Source: Lascolabacillus massiliensis (GTDB taxonomy: Bacteria; Bacteroidota; Bacteroidia; Bacteroidales; Dysgonomonadaceae). From it: DNA of 64,000 nt. Below are positions 16,753 through 26,072 of this stretch, in pieces. How positions within the stretch are numbered: position 1 is the first letter of the stretch; each line of letters begins with the position of its first letter. The notes beneath the pieces were generated by a model, which ran no database searches, was not told the origin of the DNA, and saw only the letters and a program-made list of their open reading frames with translations. The DNA is taken from contig NZ_CTEJ01000002.1 of NCBI RefSeq assembly GCF_001282625.1, positions 560,501 through 624,500 of the forward strand, in the 5' to 3' direction. The translations under genes and the position numbers were made by a program.

Positions 16753-18834
16753 TTATTTCCTTGATTTCCCTTTCTTTTCAGGGAAAACGAATACAACATT
16801 GAACTGGTCGTCAAAAGCCAGTGAAGCATCGAAAGACTTCCTGGCTTTACTCTTGAAGCCTTTTATTAATCCGGTTTTCTTGGCTGTTACCAGTTCCATA
16901 ACCTGTTTGTCGGATAGCTGCTTATCGCTTTTATTCCTGAAAACGATTAGCCCACAATCGGTATTATCACATTTGGCAACTTTCGGATACAGCATAATTT
17001 TACCTGTTTCGCATTTCGGACAGATTAAATCCAGCTGCGTTTTTAAGGTGAGCTGCATTCCTAACAGTTCGCTGGTTATTTGTGAAGCATAAACTTCGGT
17101 ACTTTTATGGAAAGTATCGGGATTCATTTCCCCGCTTTCTATTTTGGAAAGGGCATTTTCCCACATCCCTGTCATTTCCACGTCTGCGATTTTCTTGTCC
17201 CGGACTATATCGTAAACCGCCAGTCCCTTTTCAGTCGGCACAAGGGCTTTCTTCTCCCTGACAATATATTGACGAGTAAAGAGAGTTTCGATAATCGCTG
17301 CCCGTGTCGCTGGCGTACCGATACCGGAATCCTTCATGCTGGCTTTCAGTTCGACATCTTCCAGTTCTTTCCCTGCGTTCTCCATAGCCGATAGCAACAA
17401 ACTTTCCGTATGCAACGGTTTGGGCTTAGTCTGCTTTTCCAGCAACTCAATATCGGATAGAGCTAAATTATCACCTTCTTTTAATGCTGGCAAAACGGTA
17501 TTTTTTTCGCCTTCTTCTTGGGTGTTGAAAACAGCCCGCCATCCGGCAGACTTTATTACTGTTCCTTTCACTGCAAAAATACTGTCGCCACTGGTGAGAG
17601 AAATTGAAGTAACTTCCTTGACACACTTTTGCGAAAAAGCTTCCAGCATCCTTCCGGCAACCAGTTCGTATATTGCTTGTTCATCCGCCTGTAAACTGCC
17701 GGGCTTATTCTCGGTTATAATCAATGCGTGATGGTCTGTAACTTTTTTATCATCCACTGTTCGACGGTTCAGATTACTACCTTTCATTGATTTTGCGTAG
17801 CCGGCAAACCGGTCGTAAGTATCCAGCAGGGAAATACGTTCCGGTATTTCATAGAAAACGTCCTGTGATATATAACGGCTTCCGGTTCGGGGGTATGAAA
17901 TCAGCTTGCCTTCATACAGTTTTTGTGCAATAGACAGCGTTTTATCTGCGGAGAAATTAAGTTTTGTATTTGCCTCCTTTTGCAAGGTGGTAAGGTCATA
18001 CAAAAGCGGTGGTTCCTGGTTCACTTCCTTACATTCCACCGATTCAACCTGCACCTGACCGCTATGCTTTATCATTTGCAGCTTGCCGATGGCAGGTTGC
18101 TGGCTATCGAATTTTTCTTCTGAAAGGGCTGAAAACTTGATGCTGTCTTTCCCGGTTTGTAATTTCAGTTGCCAATACTTCTGTTGAACGAAGTTCTTGT
18201 TCTCAAGATAACGGGAACATATCATCGCCAGCGTGGGTGTCTGTACCCGTCCCAAAGAATATGTCCCCCTTCCGGCAGCTATACTTAACGCTTGGGAAGC
18301 ATTAATACCGATAAGCCAATCTGCTTCGCTTCTTGCCTTTGCCGACCGGAAAAGGTTATCGTACATTGTCCCGTCCTTGAGATTCTGCAATCCTTCCCGG
18401 ATGGCTTTATCCGTCAGGCTACTTATCCATAAGCGAACGAAAGGTTTCCGGCAATCAAGATATTGGTAGATATACCTAAATATCAGTTCACCTTCTCTTC
18501 CGGCATCAGTCGCAACGATAATCTTATCGCACTGGTCGAATACTTCTTTGATAATCTTGAGTTGCTTAACCGTTCCGCTATCTGGCTTATATCCTTTGTC
18601 GGTTTTTACCTGACGGGGAATAAGCTGGAACAACTGCGGTAGTATGGGTAAATTTTCCCGCTTGAAGTTTTCGATTCCGTAGGTATCAGGCATGGCAAGT
18701 CCTACCAAATGACCGAACGCCCAGGTAACGATGTATCCGTTACCTGAAATGTTCCCGTCATTCTTTTGTGTTGCTCCCAGTACGGTGGCTATATCCCTTG
18801 CCACACTGGGCTTTTCTGCTATTACTGCTATCAT
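16753..18834 (-). CDS. topB: DNA topoisomerase III (Exc-like)
   Basis: 693 residues, type IA topoisomerase. The N-terminal toprim begins IAVIAEKPSVARDIA and has DAGREGELIF. The active-site tyrosine is in LISYPRTGSRY (about residue 315). The C-terminal zinc-finger-like region has CPKCETGKI and CDNTDCG. The element-borne TopB of CTnDOT, called Exc, is similar in size and takes part in excision. It lies downstream of the DUF3945 gene in the same direction, apparently from one promoter near 20390. The gene is intact although its upstream partner is frameshifted. Confidence 0.93.
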   Translation of the reverse strand: MIAVIAEKPSVARDIATVLGATQKNDGNISGNGYIVTWAFGHLVGLAMPDTYGIENFKRENLPILPQLFQLIPRQVKTDKGYKPDSGTVKQLKIIKEVFDQCDKIIVATDAGREGELIFRYIYQYLDCRKPFVRLWISSLTDKAIREGLQNLKDGTMYDNLFRSAKARSEADWLIGINASQALSIAAGRGTYSLGRVQTPTLAMICSRYLENKNFVQQKYWQLKLQTGKDSIKFSALSEEKFDSQQPAIGKLQMIKHSGQVQVESVECKEVNQEPPLLYDLTTLQKEANTKLNFSADKTLSIAQKLYEGKLISYPRTGSRYISQDVFYEIPERISLLDTYDRFAGYAKSMKGSNLNRRTVDDKKVTDHHALIITENKPGSLQADEQAIYELVAGRMLEAFSQKCVKEVTSISLTSGDSIFAVKGTVIKSAGWRAVFNTQEEGEKNTVLPALKEGDNLALSDIELLEKQTKPKPLHTESLLLSAMENAGKELEDVELKASMKDSGIGTPATRAAIIETLFTRQYIVREKKALVPTEKGLAVYDIVRDKKIADVEMTGMWENALSKIESGEMNPDTFHKSTEVYASQITSELLGMQLTLKTQLDLICPKCETGKIMLYPKVAKCDNTDCGLIVFRNKSDKQLSDKQVMELVTAKKTGLIKGFKSKARKSFDASLAFDDQFNVVFVFPEKKGKSRK

Positions 18835-18862
18835 TATATAATTGGATTTTTGTGGTTAATAA

Positions 18863-20346
18863 TTATTTCATTTTGCGACCTTGCGACTTTTTAGGCTTGT
18901 CGGGTTTTTGTTCTTCTTTCTTCTCTTCCTGCTTTTTCTTCTGTTCCCCGGTAGGTGTAGCCTGTCCGGGCTTCAAAGGTTCTTTCGTATGCTTGGTCGC
19001 TTCGTTCGTTTTGCCTTCGGAATTGACCGCTACCTGTGTTTTATGTTCGTTGGCAGGGGTTATTTCTTTGGCTTTCTCTTTCGCTTTATCAGGATTGAAT
19101 TTGTAGAAATCCAGCTTCCCTTTTTCATGGTTTACCTTTACATAGGCATTATATTCCTGCCCTTCTTTATCTTTCAGCCCTTTCACATAGATGGTTTTAT
19201 CCGCCCGCAAATCAGCCTGCTGTTTGTCGGATAATTCCACTCCTGCAAGGGATTTGGGAATACGCACCCCTTCGGGCTGGTCGTTTCTTTGCTGTTGTCC
19301 CTGCTGCTGGGTTTGCTTTTGCTCTTTTTCGGGAAAGATAAATTCAAGGCTGCGTTTTTCCGCATTGACCTGAACGAAGGCAGAAAACGGTTTATTCTTG
19401 GCGGAAATCATATTTTCAAGGAATACCGCTTTACCTTCCATCAGGGCCGCTTTTTGTTTCTCATCCAGCTTAACGCCTTTTATTTCATCAGGGAGTTTGA
19501 GGGACGAAGCCTTCATGGATACCAGTTCATTGGTCTGTTTGTCGATACTGATAAAAGAAGGACAAGTTCGCCTGTGCGATAGTTCTTTACATCAACAATT
19601 CTACCCATATTTCCGGTTTCCCGGAGATTCTTTTTGTCTTCATCGGTAAACTGGTGTCCAAAGAACGGACGGTCAAGTTCCGGTTCTTTGCGGATACCAT
19701 GAATAGCCAATACCACATTCCCTTCACTGTCCGGACGAAACGAAAGACGGGCATCCGTTTTCATTACCATTGACCCGAAGTTGGCTTCAATCGGAAAGGT
19801 AGAAGGCGACTTATATCCTCGCAGCATAGGTTCTAAAACCTTTGACTTTTCAAGCTGTTCTTTGGTGATACCCAGATTTTTCAGGTCGTCCCAGTTGATT
19901 TTGTTAGGGTCGATGAAATACTTATTCGTATCGGGCTTCTGTTCTTGTACTGTGGATTCTTTCGGATTTTCCACTTTCAGGTCTTTAGGCTCGATACGGA
20001 TTTTATCAAGCATTTCATCCGCAGCAGGTGTCGGATTCTTGATATTCTCCTGAATGATTTTTACTGTCCGTTCGGTATCTTCGGGTGCTATTTTGAAGAA
20101 ACTGAAACGGGTCGGGTCTTTTAGCTGGTTGAAAAAGTTCTTCAAAAAATTTTCAAGTGCGTTACCCTGCTTATCCACTTTCAGGAAATCGTTGTTATGT
20201 TTCTGCTTCGGCGGAACGGTTTGCAGTTCCCCGTTTTCATCAATACCCTTTACGGCATTAATCGTTTTCTTTTCCTTGTCAAAGACAAGAAGAATGTCCA
20301 TCATCTGTTCATCAGAGCCGGAATTGTTGTTTGAATTTATAGCCAT
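18863..20346 (-). pseudogene. DUF3945 protein gene split by a one-base deletion
   Basis: Two overlapping frames (20346 to 19513 and 19516 to 18863) are halves of one DUF3945 protein of conjugative elements. In frame one the last sensible residues are VDVKNYRTGELV, followed by a nonsense tail. Adding one C on the minus strand at 19560-19561 (GG on the plus strand) restores PSFISIDKQTNELVS and runs straight into MKASSLKLP, the start of the second half. The joined product would be about 494 residues, with repeated KGVKLDEKQKAAL/AGVELSDKQQADL units and a basic low-complexity tail. The cause may be a recent mutation or a sequencing error. The protein's role is unknown. Confidence 0.85.
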
Positions 20347-20385
20347 AACTTTTGATTTTAATGATTAAACATCTAATTATCAAAT

Positions 20386-20393
20386 CAAAGTTA
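20386..20393 (-). promoter_or_regulatory. Promoter -7 box for the DUF3945-topB operon
   Basis: On the minus strand the sequence is TAACTTTG, matching TAnnTTTG, about 40 bases before the DUF3945 start at 20346. No clear -33 box was seen. Confidence 0.45.
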
Positions 20394-20550
20394 GGCTATA
20401 TAAAAAAGCTGCCACCCTATTTTTAGAAAGGAGGTAACAGATGTCTTTAAGTGACTGAAGAAGACCTAAATATTGTGTAAATACAGGAAGAAATAGTATT
20501 ACACTTCAATATCCCATATTTAAGACTCATTCTATTACAAATATTTTGAA

Positions 20551-20558
20551 TATCTTTG
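20551..20558 (+). promoter_or_regulatory. Promoter -7 box for the restriction/defence operon
   Basis: TATCTTTG matches TAnnTTTG and lies 38 bases before the methyltransferase start. No good -33 TTTG was found. It faces away from the topB operon, so the five genes have their own promoter. Confidence 0.5.
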
Positions 20559-20595
20559 TATACAGTCCGTTTGATTATAAATAGTACTAAATTGA

Positions 20596-21495
20596 ATGAT
20601 GGAATACAATTATATTTTGGGTGATTCTTTAGATGTTTTAAAAGAGATAGAAGATAATAAATTTAAACTAATTATTACTTCTCCACCATACAATGTGGGG
20701 AAAGAATATGAAGTAAAAAAATCTATTGAACTATATTTAGAAGAACAAGATGAAATAATTAATGAATTAATACGTGTCCTTCATCCTTTAGGTAGTATAT
20801 GCTGGCAAGTGGGTAATTTTGTAAATAAAGGAGAAGTCTTCCCTCTCGATATCTTTTACTATAATATTTTCAAGAACAAAGGTTTATTTTTGAGAAATAG
20901 AATTATTTGGCAATTTGGTCACGGATTGCACTCCTCTAAAAAATTTTCAGGGCGTTATGAGACAATTCTTTGGTTTACTAAATCAGACGAATATACATTT
21001 AATTTAGACCCTGTTAGAATACCATCTAAATATCCAGGAAAAAAACATTTCAAAGGTCCTAAAAAGGGTCAATATTCGAGTAATCCTAAAGGTAAGAATC
21101 CCTCAGATATCTGGGAAATAGTACTCAATGATTGGGAAAATGAAATTTGGAATATACCGAATGTAAAATCTAATCATATAGAAAAGACAGCACATCCATG
21201 CCAATATCCAATAGAATTGGTAGAACGATGTGTTTTAGCTTTAACCGATGAAAATGATTGGATATTAGACCCATATGCGGGTGTTGGGTCTACAATTCTT
21301 GCTAGCCTTAAAAATAACAGAAAGGTAGTAGGTATTGAGCGTATAAAAAAATACTTAGAAATAGGAACTCAACGAATAGAGCAATTTAAGTCTGGAAATT
21401 TAAAGTTTAGATCTATTGATACTCCAATATATGATAATAAAAAATCTAAGCTATCAGAAATACCTGAAGAATTTAAAAAAAATGAAAAACAGTGA
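20596..21495 (+). CDS. Site-specific DNA methyltransferase (SPPY type, probably N4-cytosine)
   Basis: 299 residues. Catalytic motif IV is TSPPY (about 28-32) and the SAM-binding motif is DPYAGVGST (about 226-234). The order IV before I is the beta class. SPPY is commonest in N4-cytosine enzymes, including those paired with BglII and BamHI, though adenine methylation cannot be excluded. It would protect host sites from the nuclease encoded directly after it. Two ATG codons (20596, 20599) are possible starts. The gene and its followers are clearly more AT-rich than topB, suggesting separate acquisition. Confidence 0.88.
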   Translation: MMEYNYILGDSLDVLKEIEDNKFKLIITSPPYNVGKEYEVKKSIELYLEEQDEIINELIRVLHPLGSICWQVGNFVNKGEVFPLDIFYYNIFKNKGLFLRNRIIWQFGHGLHSSKKFSGRYETILWFTKSDEYTFNLDPVRIPSKYPGKKHFKGPKKGQYSSNPKGKNPSDIWEIVLNDWENEIWNIPNVKSNHIEKTAHPCQYPIELVERCVLALTDENDWILDPYAGVGSTILASLKNNRKVVGIERIKKYLEIGTQRIEQFKSGNLKFRSIDTPIYDNKKSKLSEIPEEFKKNEKQ

Positions 21496-21946
21496 TCAAT
21501 ATAGCCATCGAAATGCTCTGGAAATTATACAGAGTAAAGATAATATAATGAGTGAGTTAAATGATATTGTGAATATATCAGACATTAAGTTTGGCACTCA
21601 TAGTCCCAATAACATAAAGACCATTATAAGTGATAGGTTTAATGAAAAGGGGTGGGCTGACAGGGTTAAAGTTGGAAGATCAAATCTTACTATTAGTTTC
21701 TTAAAATCAAAAATAGGGGTGTGTTTCCAAATTGGCAATGTAGCTCGAACATATGCCGATATTCTTAAATTAATGCAACTTCATCATAAAGGTGTTATTG
21801 ATGCAGGAGTAATATTCGTCCCTCACGCATTAGAATCGAAGAAAATGGGAGCTAATTATGCACAATATGAAAGATTATCAAAAGAAATAGTACATTTCAA
21901 AGAAATAATAACAATGCCAGTTCTTGTGATTGGAATTTCAAATTAA
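21482..21946 (+). CDS. BglII/BstYI-like type II restriction endonuclease
   Basis: The ATG at 21482 (MKNSDQYS) gives 154 residues and overlaps the methyltransferase by 14 bases. A longer frame from 21416 lies wholly inside the methyltransferase and is less likely. The core VCFQIGNVARTYADILKLMQ, then GVIDAGVIFVP, then NYAQYERLSKEI, and the end TMPVLVIGI follow the plan of PF09195-type enzymes (BglII family, GATC-core sites). In classical members the catalytic strand has E-x-Q; here it reads C-F-Q. That may be a subfamily feature or a loss. At 154 residues it is short for the family. Confidence 0.65.
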   Translation: MKNSDQYSHRNALEIIQSKDNIMSELNDIVNISDIKFGTHSPNNIKTIISDRFNEKGWADRVKVGRSNLTISFLKSKIGVCFQIGNVARTYADILKLMQLHHKGVIDAGVIFVPHALESKKMGANYAQYERLSKEIVHFKEIITMPVLVIGISN

Positions 21947-21951
21947 ATACT

Positions 21952-23217
21952 ATGAAATCAAGAGAAGAACGAATAGAATATATTCGAAGAGTCCACAAAG
22001 CAGCACTAGATGATAATATCTCAAAAAATTATTATACCATCAAACACTGGCGAGGTAAGCCTCTGTACAGAAAAGTAATACAAATTGACTCTGAATACCT
22101 TATGTTCCGAATAGAAAATTCAAGAACAGAAATTCAACAGTTATCCTACATCAGAAGTAAATCATTGCCTAGCGATTTTTTTAATGATCCTGAATCATAT
22201 TTGGTTCAACAAGCTCAAGAAGAGATTCTAATAAATATGGTTCGAAATAAAGGCAAAGATTTATTAGATGACTTGCGTTTAAGAAAACAAGAAGATCCTT
22301 GTATAATTACTTATGATGGATATCTCGTTAACGGAAATAGAAGAACATCAGCTCTAAAATCACTAGACGAACGTTATATAGAATGTGTTGTATTGCCAGA
22401 AGATACAACTCCGAAAGATATATATTTCTTAGAACAACAATTACAAATATCTGAAGATTTTAGAGAAGAATATCATTGGATTAATGAGTTAAGAAATATT
22501 AGAAAAGGATTAGAAGATACCAGACTTAATTTTACAGAAAAAGAGTTAGCAAATAATCTTCGTCTGGATCTAAAAGATCTAAGAGTAAAACTAAAAATGT
22601 TAGATTTAGTTGATGCTTTTTTAATCTGGAAAAACATTAAAGGGCAATATGATTACTCCAAATTGGATGATGCGGAAGAGGTTTTTAGGCAATTAGAAAA
22701 AGCTATAAAAAAATATAATCGAGATATTGTAAAACAAAAGAGTTTACAAAATGCTATTTTTATCTTAATCGAAGAAAGACCAACCTCAGGACGTCTTTAT
22801 AATTATGTTACAGCTTTAATTAAAAACTTTGACAAAGTTTGTGATAAAATGCCTGATGACTCTGAAGAAAAAATTAAAAGTGAAACAGAATTAGTCGCAA
22901 ATGACTCAGACAAGGATATTCTTGAAGAATTAATTGGAGACAAAAAAAATGACAATATAGATATTTTTAATGACCCTGCCAACGCACAAGAAACTGCAAG
23001 TATATTGATTGATGCAATAGCAGATGTTCAGGCAGAGAATAAAGAAAAACGTAATGCTGAGGCTGTATACGAAGGGGTTAGTGCTGCTTTGAGAGATATA
23101 CAAGGATTAATTATTGATTCGGAAACCGCTAAAATAAATAGTATTAGAAACAAATTAGAACAAATTATTGATGCTGCACAACGTTTATTACGTGAAGCTA
23201 ATTCAATTGGAAAATAA
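21952..23217 (+). CDS. ParB-like domain protein of the restriction operon
   Basis: 421 residues. A ParB/sulfiredoxin-type box is near 122-131 (DGYLVNGNRR, then TSALKSL). Upstream residues resemble a ParB N-terminal part (PLYRKVIQIDSEYLMFRIEN). After residue 190 it is helical with KELANNLRLDLKDLRVKLKM, probably an HTH like that following ParB domains. The C-terminal 100 residues are acidic and then coiled-coil-like. It starts 5 bases after the endonuclease stop. A role as CTP- or DNA-sensing adaptor for the helicase is a guess, and no close relative was recognised. Confidence 0.7.
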   Translation: MKSREERIEYIRRVHKAALDDNISKNYYTIKHWRGKPLYRKVIQIDSEYLMFRIENSRTEIQQLSYIRSKSLPSDFFNDPESYLVQQAQEEILINMVRNKGKDLLDDLRLRKQEDPCIITYDGYLVNGNRRTSALKSLDERYIECVVLPEDTTPKDIYFLEQQLQISEDFREEYHWINELRNIRKGLEDTRLNFTEKELANNLRLDLKDLRVKLKMLDLVDAFLIWKNIKGQYDYSKLDDAEEVFRQLEKAIKKYNRDIVKQKSLQNAIFILIEERPTSGRLYNYVTALIKNFDKVCDKMPDDSEEKIKSETELVANDSDKDILEELIGDKKNDNIDIFNDPANAQETASILIDAIADVQAENKEKRNAEAVYEGVSAALRDIQGLIIDSETAKINSIRNKLEQIIDAAQRLLREANSIGK

Positions 23218-23222
23218 AAAAA

Positions 23223-25091
23223 ATGACTGCTAATATTTCCGTTTGTCAAGAAACACTAATAGCCTCAATTAGATTAAGTGAAACAAATGATAAATTGATA
23301 AATGAATTGAAAATATTATGTTCTAATTTATCAGACAATTATTCTTTTCACAATAATACCTTTATGTTACCTTGGTTTGAATTAAGAAGAGGCATTACAA
23401 GTATTGCATACGTTCTTAAACAAGAACTAGTCAACGTAATTTTTGACTCATTTTCAACAGAACTAATTTCTGAAATTATCACAGATAGACAAAATATAAA
23501 GCAAAGGAGAGCGTCATTTGAAATTGGAGAAGATGAATTTGAAAATTACTTGAGTGAATCAAATTTCCAGCGAACCTTAAAGCCTGAACAAAAGAGAGAT
23601 GCACTAAAACTATTGTCGTTAAGGCATGGTGCAAATTTTTCCGTTCCTGGTGCAGGAAAAACGACAACAATTCTAGCCGTACATTCTATACTAAAGAAAA
23701 TAAGTATCGTCAATAAATTAATTGTAATTTCTCCCATTAACGCTTTTATCTCATGGGAAGATGAAATAGATGAAATATATAAGGATAATAAACCTAAAAT
23801 TGTAAGATTAAACAAATTCCATTTTGAAGACTCTTCTATTTTGAAAAAAGAAGACCCAGACATTTTATTAGTTAACTACGAAAAATTAAGACGAAATATT
23901 AACGAAATAGTTCCTTTTTTTATAAATAATAAAGTTCATTTAATATTAGATGAATCACATAGAATAAAAAGCGGAGTTAACAATATAAGCTTTAATCAGA
24001 TAATTAAATTAGCCGATATTGCGAAACGTAGAGATATTCTATCAGGAACTCCAATGCCTCAAAGTTATTTGGATTTAGAACCTCAGTTTGATTATTTATG
24101 GCCTGGAGAAAATATTATTAAATCGCAAAGCGATAAAGACGAGAATATTGTTATTGCTAACATAAATACATCTATTAATAAATTATTTGTCAGAACAACC
24201 AAAAATGAGTTGGGATTAACACCCCCAGTTGTTAAATACACAACTGTTCCTATGGGGCCAATACAGTCAGAGCTATATAGGCTTTTTAAATCTGAGACAG
24301 CTAGAGTTATAGCTGGGATAGACAAACCTAACATGTATACTTTTAGACGAATTGGGAAAAGCGTAGTAAAGTTGCTTCAAGCTGCAACTAATCCTATGCT
24401 TCTGTCGTTGAAAGATGATTATACTACTGATACATTACCCATTCCTAATAATAAGGAATATTGGGAATTACTAGAGGATTTTCGAAAATATGAAAAGCCT
24501 GTAAAAATAGAATATCTCATTAAACGAGTTAAAGAAATTACATCTGAAAACCCAGAGAATAAAGTTTTGATATGGACATATTTTGTTAGAAACATATTAA
24601 TACTTGAGAAAATATTCAAAGAATATAATCCTGTTACAATATATGGGGGGATACCATCTGGGTCTGATGAAGAAGAAACCAATAGAGAGGGAAGAATAAG
24701 AAAGTTTCATGATGACCCCTCGTGCAAAATTATGATTGCTAACCCCCAAGCTTGTGGAGAAGGAATAAGTCTACATAAAATATGTCACTATGCAATTTAT
24801 TTAGATAGAAATTTTAATTCTGCTTTTTATCTACAATCCATTGATAGAATACATAGATTAGGTTTACCTAAAGAGATTGATACTAATATTGAGATTTTGA
24901 TATCTGAGAATTCTATTGAGGAGTTGCTAATCTCTAGATTAAATGATAAAATAAAAGCTATGGGAGATGTACTTGATGACCCTTATTTACACTCTTTAGC
25001 ATATGACCCTGCAGACATTCCTATAGAAGATGAAGTTGGTATTGACATGAAAGACTTTGAAGTAATAAAAGAGCATGTAAATAGTAAATGA
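23223..25091 (+). CDS. SNF2-type DEAD/DEAH helicase of the restriction operon
   Basis: 622 residues. The motifs in order are: Walker A FSVPGAGKTTT (about 139-149), Walker B LILDESHR, motif III LSGTPMP, motif V GEGISLHKICHYAIYLDRN, and motif VI QSIDRIHRLG. The SNF2 hallmark QxxDRxHRxG is complete, so ATP-driven DNA translocation is likely. The N-terminal 120 residues are not recognised. It begins 5 bases after the ParB-like gene and its stop overlaps the next start by 4 bases. SNF2-like motors beside restriction genes are a known theme, but pairing with a BglII-type enzyme is unusual to my knowledge. Confidence 0.88.
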   Translation: MTANISVCQETLIASIRLSETNDKLINELKILCSNLSDNYSFHNNTFMLPWFELRRGITSIAYVLKQELVNVIFDSFSTELISEIITDRQNIKQRRASFEIGEDEFENYLSESNFQRTLKPEQKRDALKLLSLRHGANFSVPGAGKTTTILAVHSILKKISIVNKLIVISPINAFISWEDEIDEIYKDNKPKIVRLNKFHFEDSSILKKEDPDILLVNYEKLRRNINEIVPFFINNKVHLILDESHRIKSGVNNISFNQIIKLADIAKRRDILSGTPMPQSYLDLEPQFDYLWPGENIIKSQSDKDENIVIANINTSINKLFVRTTKNELGLTPPVVKYTTVPMGPIQSELYRLFKSETARVIAGIDKPNMYTFRRIGKSVVKLLQAATNPMLLSLKDDYTTDTLPIPNNKEYWELLEDFRKYEKPVKIEYLIKRVKEITSENPENKVLIWTYFVRNILILEKIFKEYNPVTIYGGIPSGSDEEETNREGRIRKFHDDPSCKIMIANPQACGEGISLHKICHYAIYLDRNFNSAFYLQSIDRIHRLGLPKEIDTNIEILISENSIEELLISRLNDKIKAMGDVLDDPYLHSLAYDPADIPIEDEVGIDMKDFEVIKEHVNSK

Positions 25092-26053
25092 AAAAAAAAA
25101 TTAAATATTATTCGATTACTTATGGCCATGTAGTAGCTTCATGGTACATTCTATCTTTAATATCCCGTCATGAGCACTTAAAGCCTGATGCTGTTCACCG
25201 CATTTTAAATAATTCAGGAAAACTTGGCGGTACAATGCCATCGAAACAAGGTCTTAAAATTTGTATTGATTATGAGTTATTAGTATTTAAAGATGGAATC
25301 CTTCATCTTACAGATATCTCCAAAAATGAAATAGTTTCGCTTTGTGATAATGATGATCCTAATATAGATGCACTCAGAGCTATCCTATTTCACTTGATTT
25401 CATATCATAACTTTCAATGGTTAATTTTTTATGATTCGGACCCAGAGATATTCAGAGCTTATCTCTTTGACAATGATCAAGAGTGGACTAATCTTCTTGA
25501 TAACGCAAAATTGTTTAATTTTGACGAACCTTGTGTTAATGATTGGTGGAATAGAGTTTTGGCAAAATACGAGGATTATAAAGAAAAGCTTAAAAAAGCG
25601 ATTGGAGATGTAGGTGAAAAATTAACTTATGAGCATGAATTATCTCGAATAGATAGAGATGGATTCAAACCCGCTAAATCATTTGTAAAATGGGCTTCTT
25701 TAATAAGCGATCGCTTTGGCTATGACATTCTTTCTATAAAAGGAAAATCTCTACCTTTCGATTTAAATGATAGAGATAAAATACAAATTGAAGTTAAATC
25801 CTCTGATATATCCAATATAGAATCCTTTAGATTCTACATATCAAAACCAGAATGGAAGACTGCCCTGAATAATTTGCAATCATACTTTTTTTATTGCTGG
25901 CCTGGAATAAATTTAGAAAAAGAATCAGCAATTGATGGGCCATTTATTATTCCAGCGAAAGAATTAGAAGATCATATGCCTAAAGATACGAGCCCTATCT
26001 CAGAATGGTCTGAATGTAGATGTGTTTTGGATATTTCTAAATATAGAATATAA
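25088..26053 (+). CDS. wHTH plus DUF3883-like PD-(D/E)XK nuclease
   Basis: 321 residues. The N-terminal 85 residues look like a winged helix (ILSLISRHEHLKPDAVHRIL). The C-terminal half has the outline of DUF3883/NERD-type nucleases: GEKLTYEHEL (E177), GYDILSI (D213) and IQIEVKSS (E235, K237), the D...ExK layout of PD-(D/E)XK enzymes. A C-terminal segment, KPEWKTALNN, resembles the region after the active site in DUF3883. It overlaps the helicase by 4 bases, so it is probably made in step with it as the nuclease arm of a helicase-nuclease pair. Confidence 0.7.
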   Translation: MKKKIKYYSITYGHVVASWYILSLISRHEHLKPDAVHRILNNSGKLGGTMPSKQGLKICIDYELLVFKDGILHLTDISKNEIVSLCDNDDPNIDALRAILFHLISYHNFQWLIFYDSDPEIFRAYLFDNDQEWTNLLDNAKLFNFDEPCVNDWWNRVLAKYEDYKEKLKKAIGDVGEKLTYEHELSRIDRDGFKPAKSFVKWASLISDRFGYDILSIKGKSLPFDLNDRDKIQIEVKSSDISNIESFRFYISKPEWKTALNNLQSYFFYCWPGINLEKESAIDGPFIIPAKELEDHMPKDTSPISEWSECRCVLDISKYRI

Positions 26054-26072
26054 GTTTAATATCTCATTCATT

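Noticed and set aside
16799-20368. Plus-strand ORFs opposite topB and DUF3945
   Set aside because: They have no family features and lie opposite well-supported genes.
21416-21481. Longer start for the restriction enzyme
   Set aside because: These codons lie inside the methyltransferase and add a run of unlike residues; the ATG at 21482 is preferred.
20596-26053. DISARM, BREX or type I system
   Set aside because: No DUF1998, PglX/PglZ, or HsdS-like protein is present.
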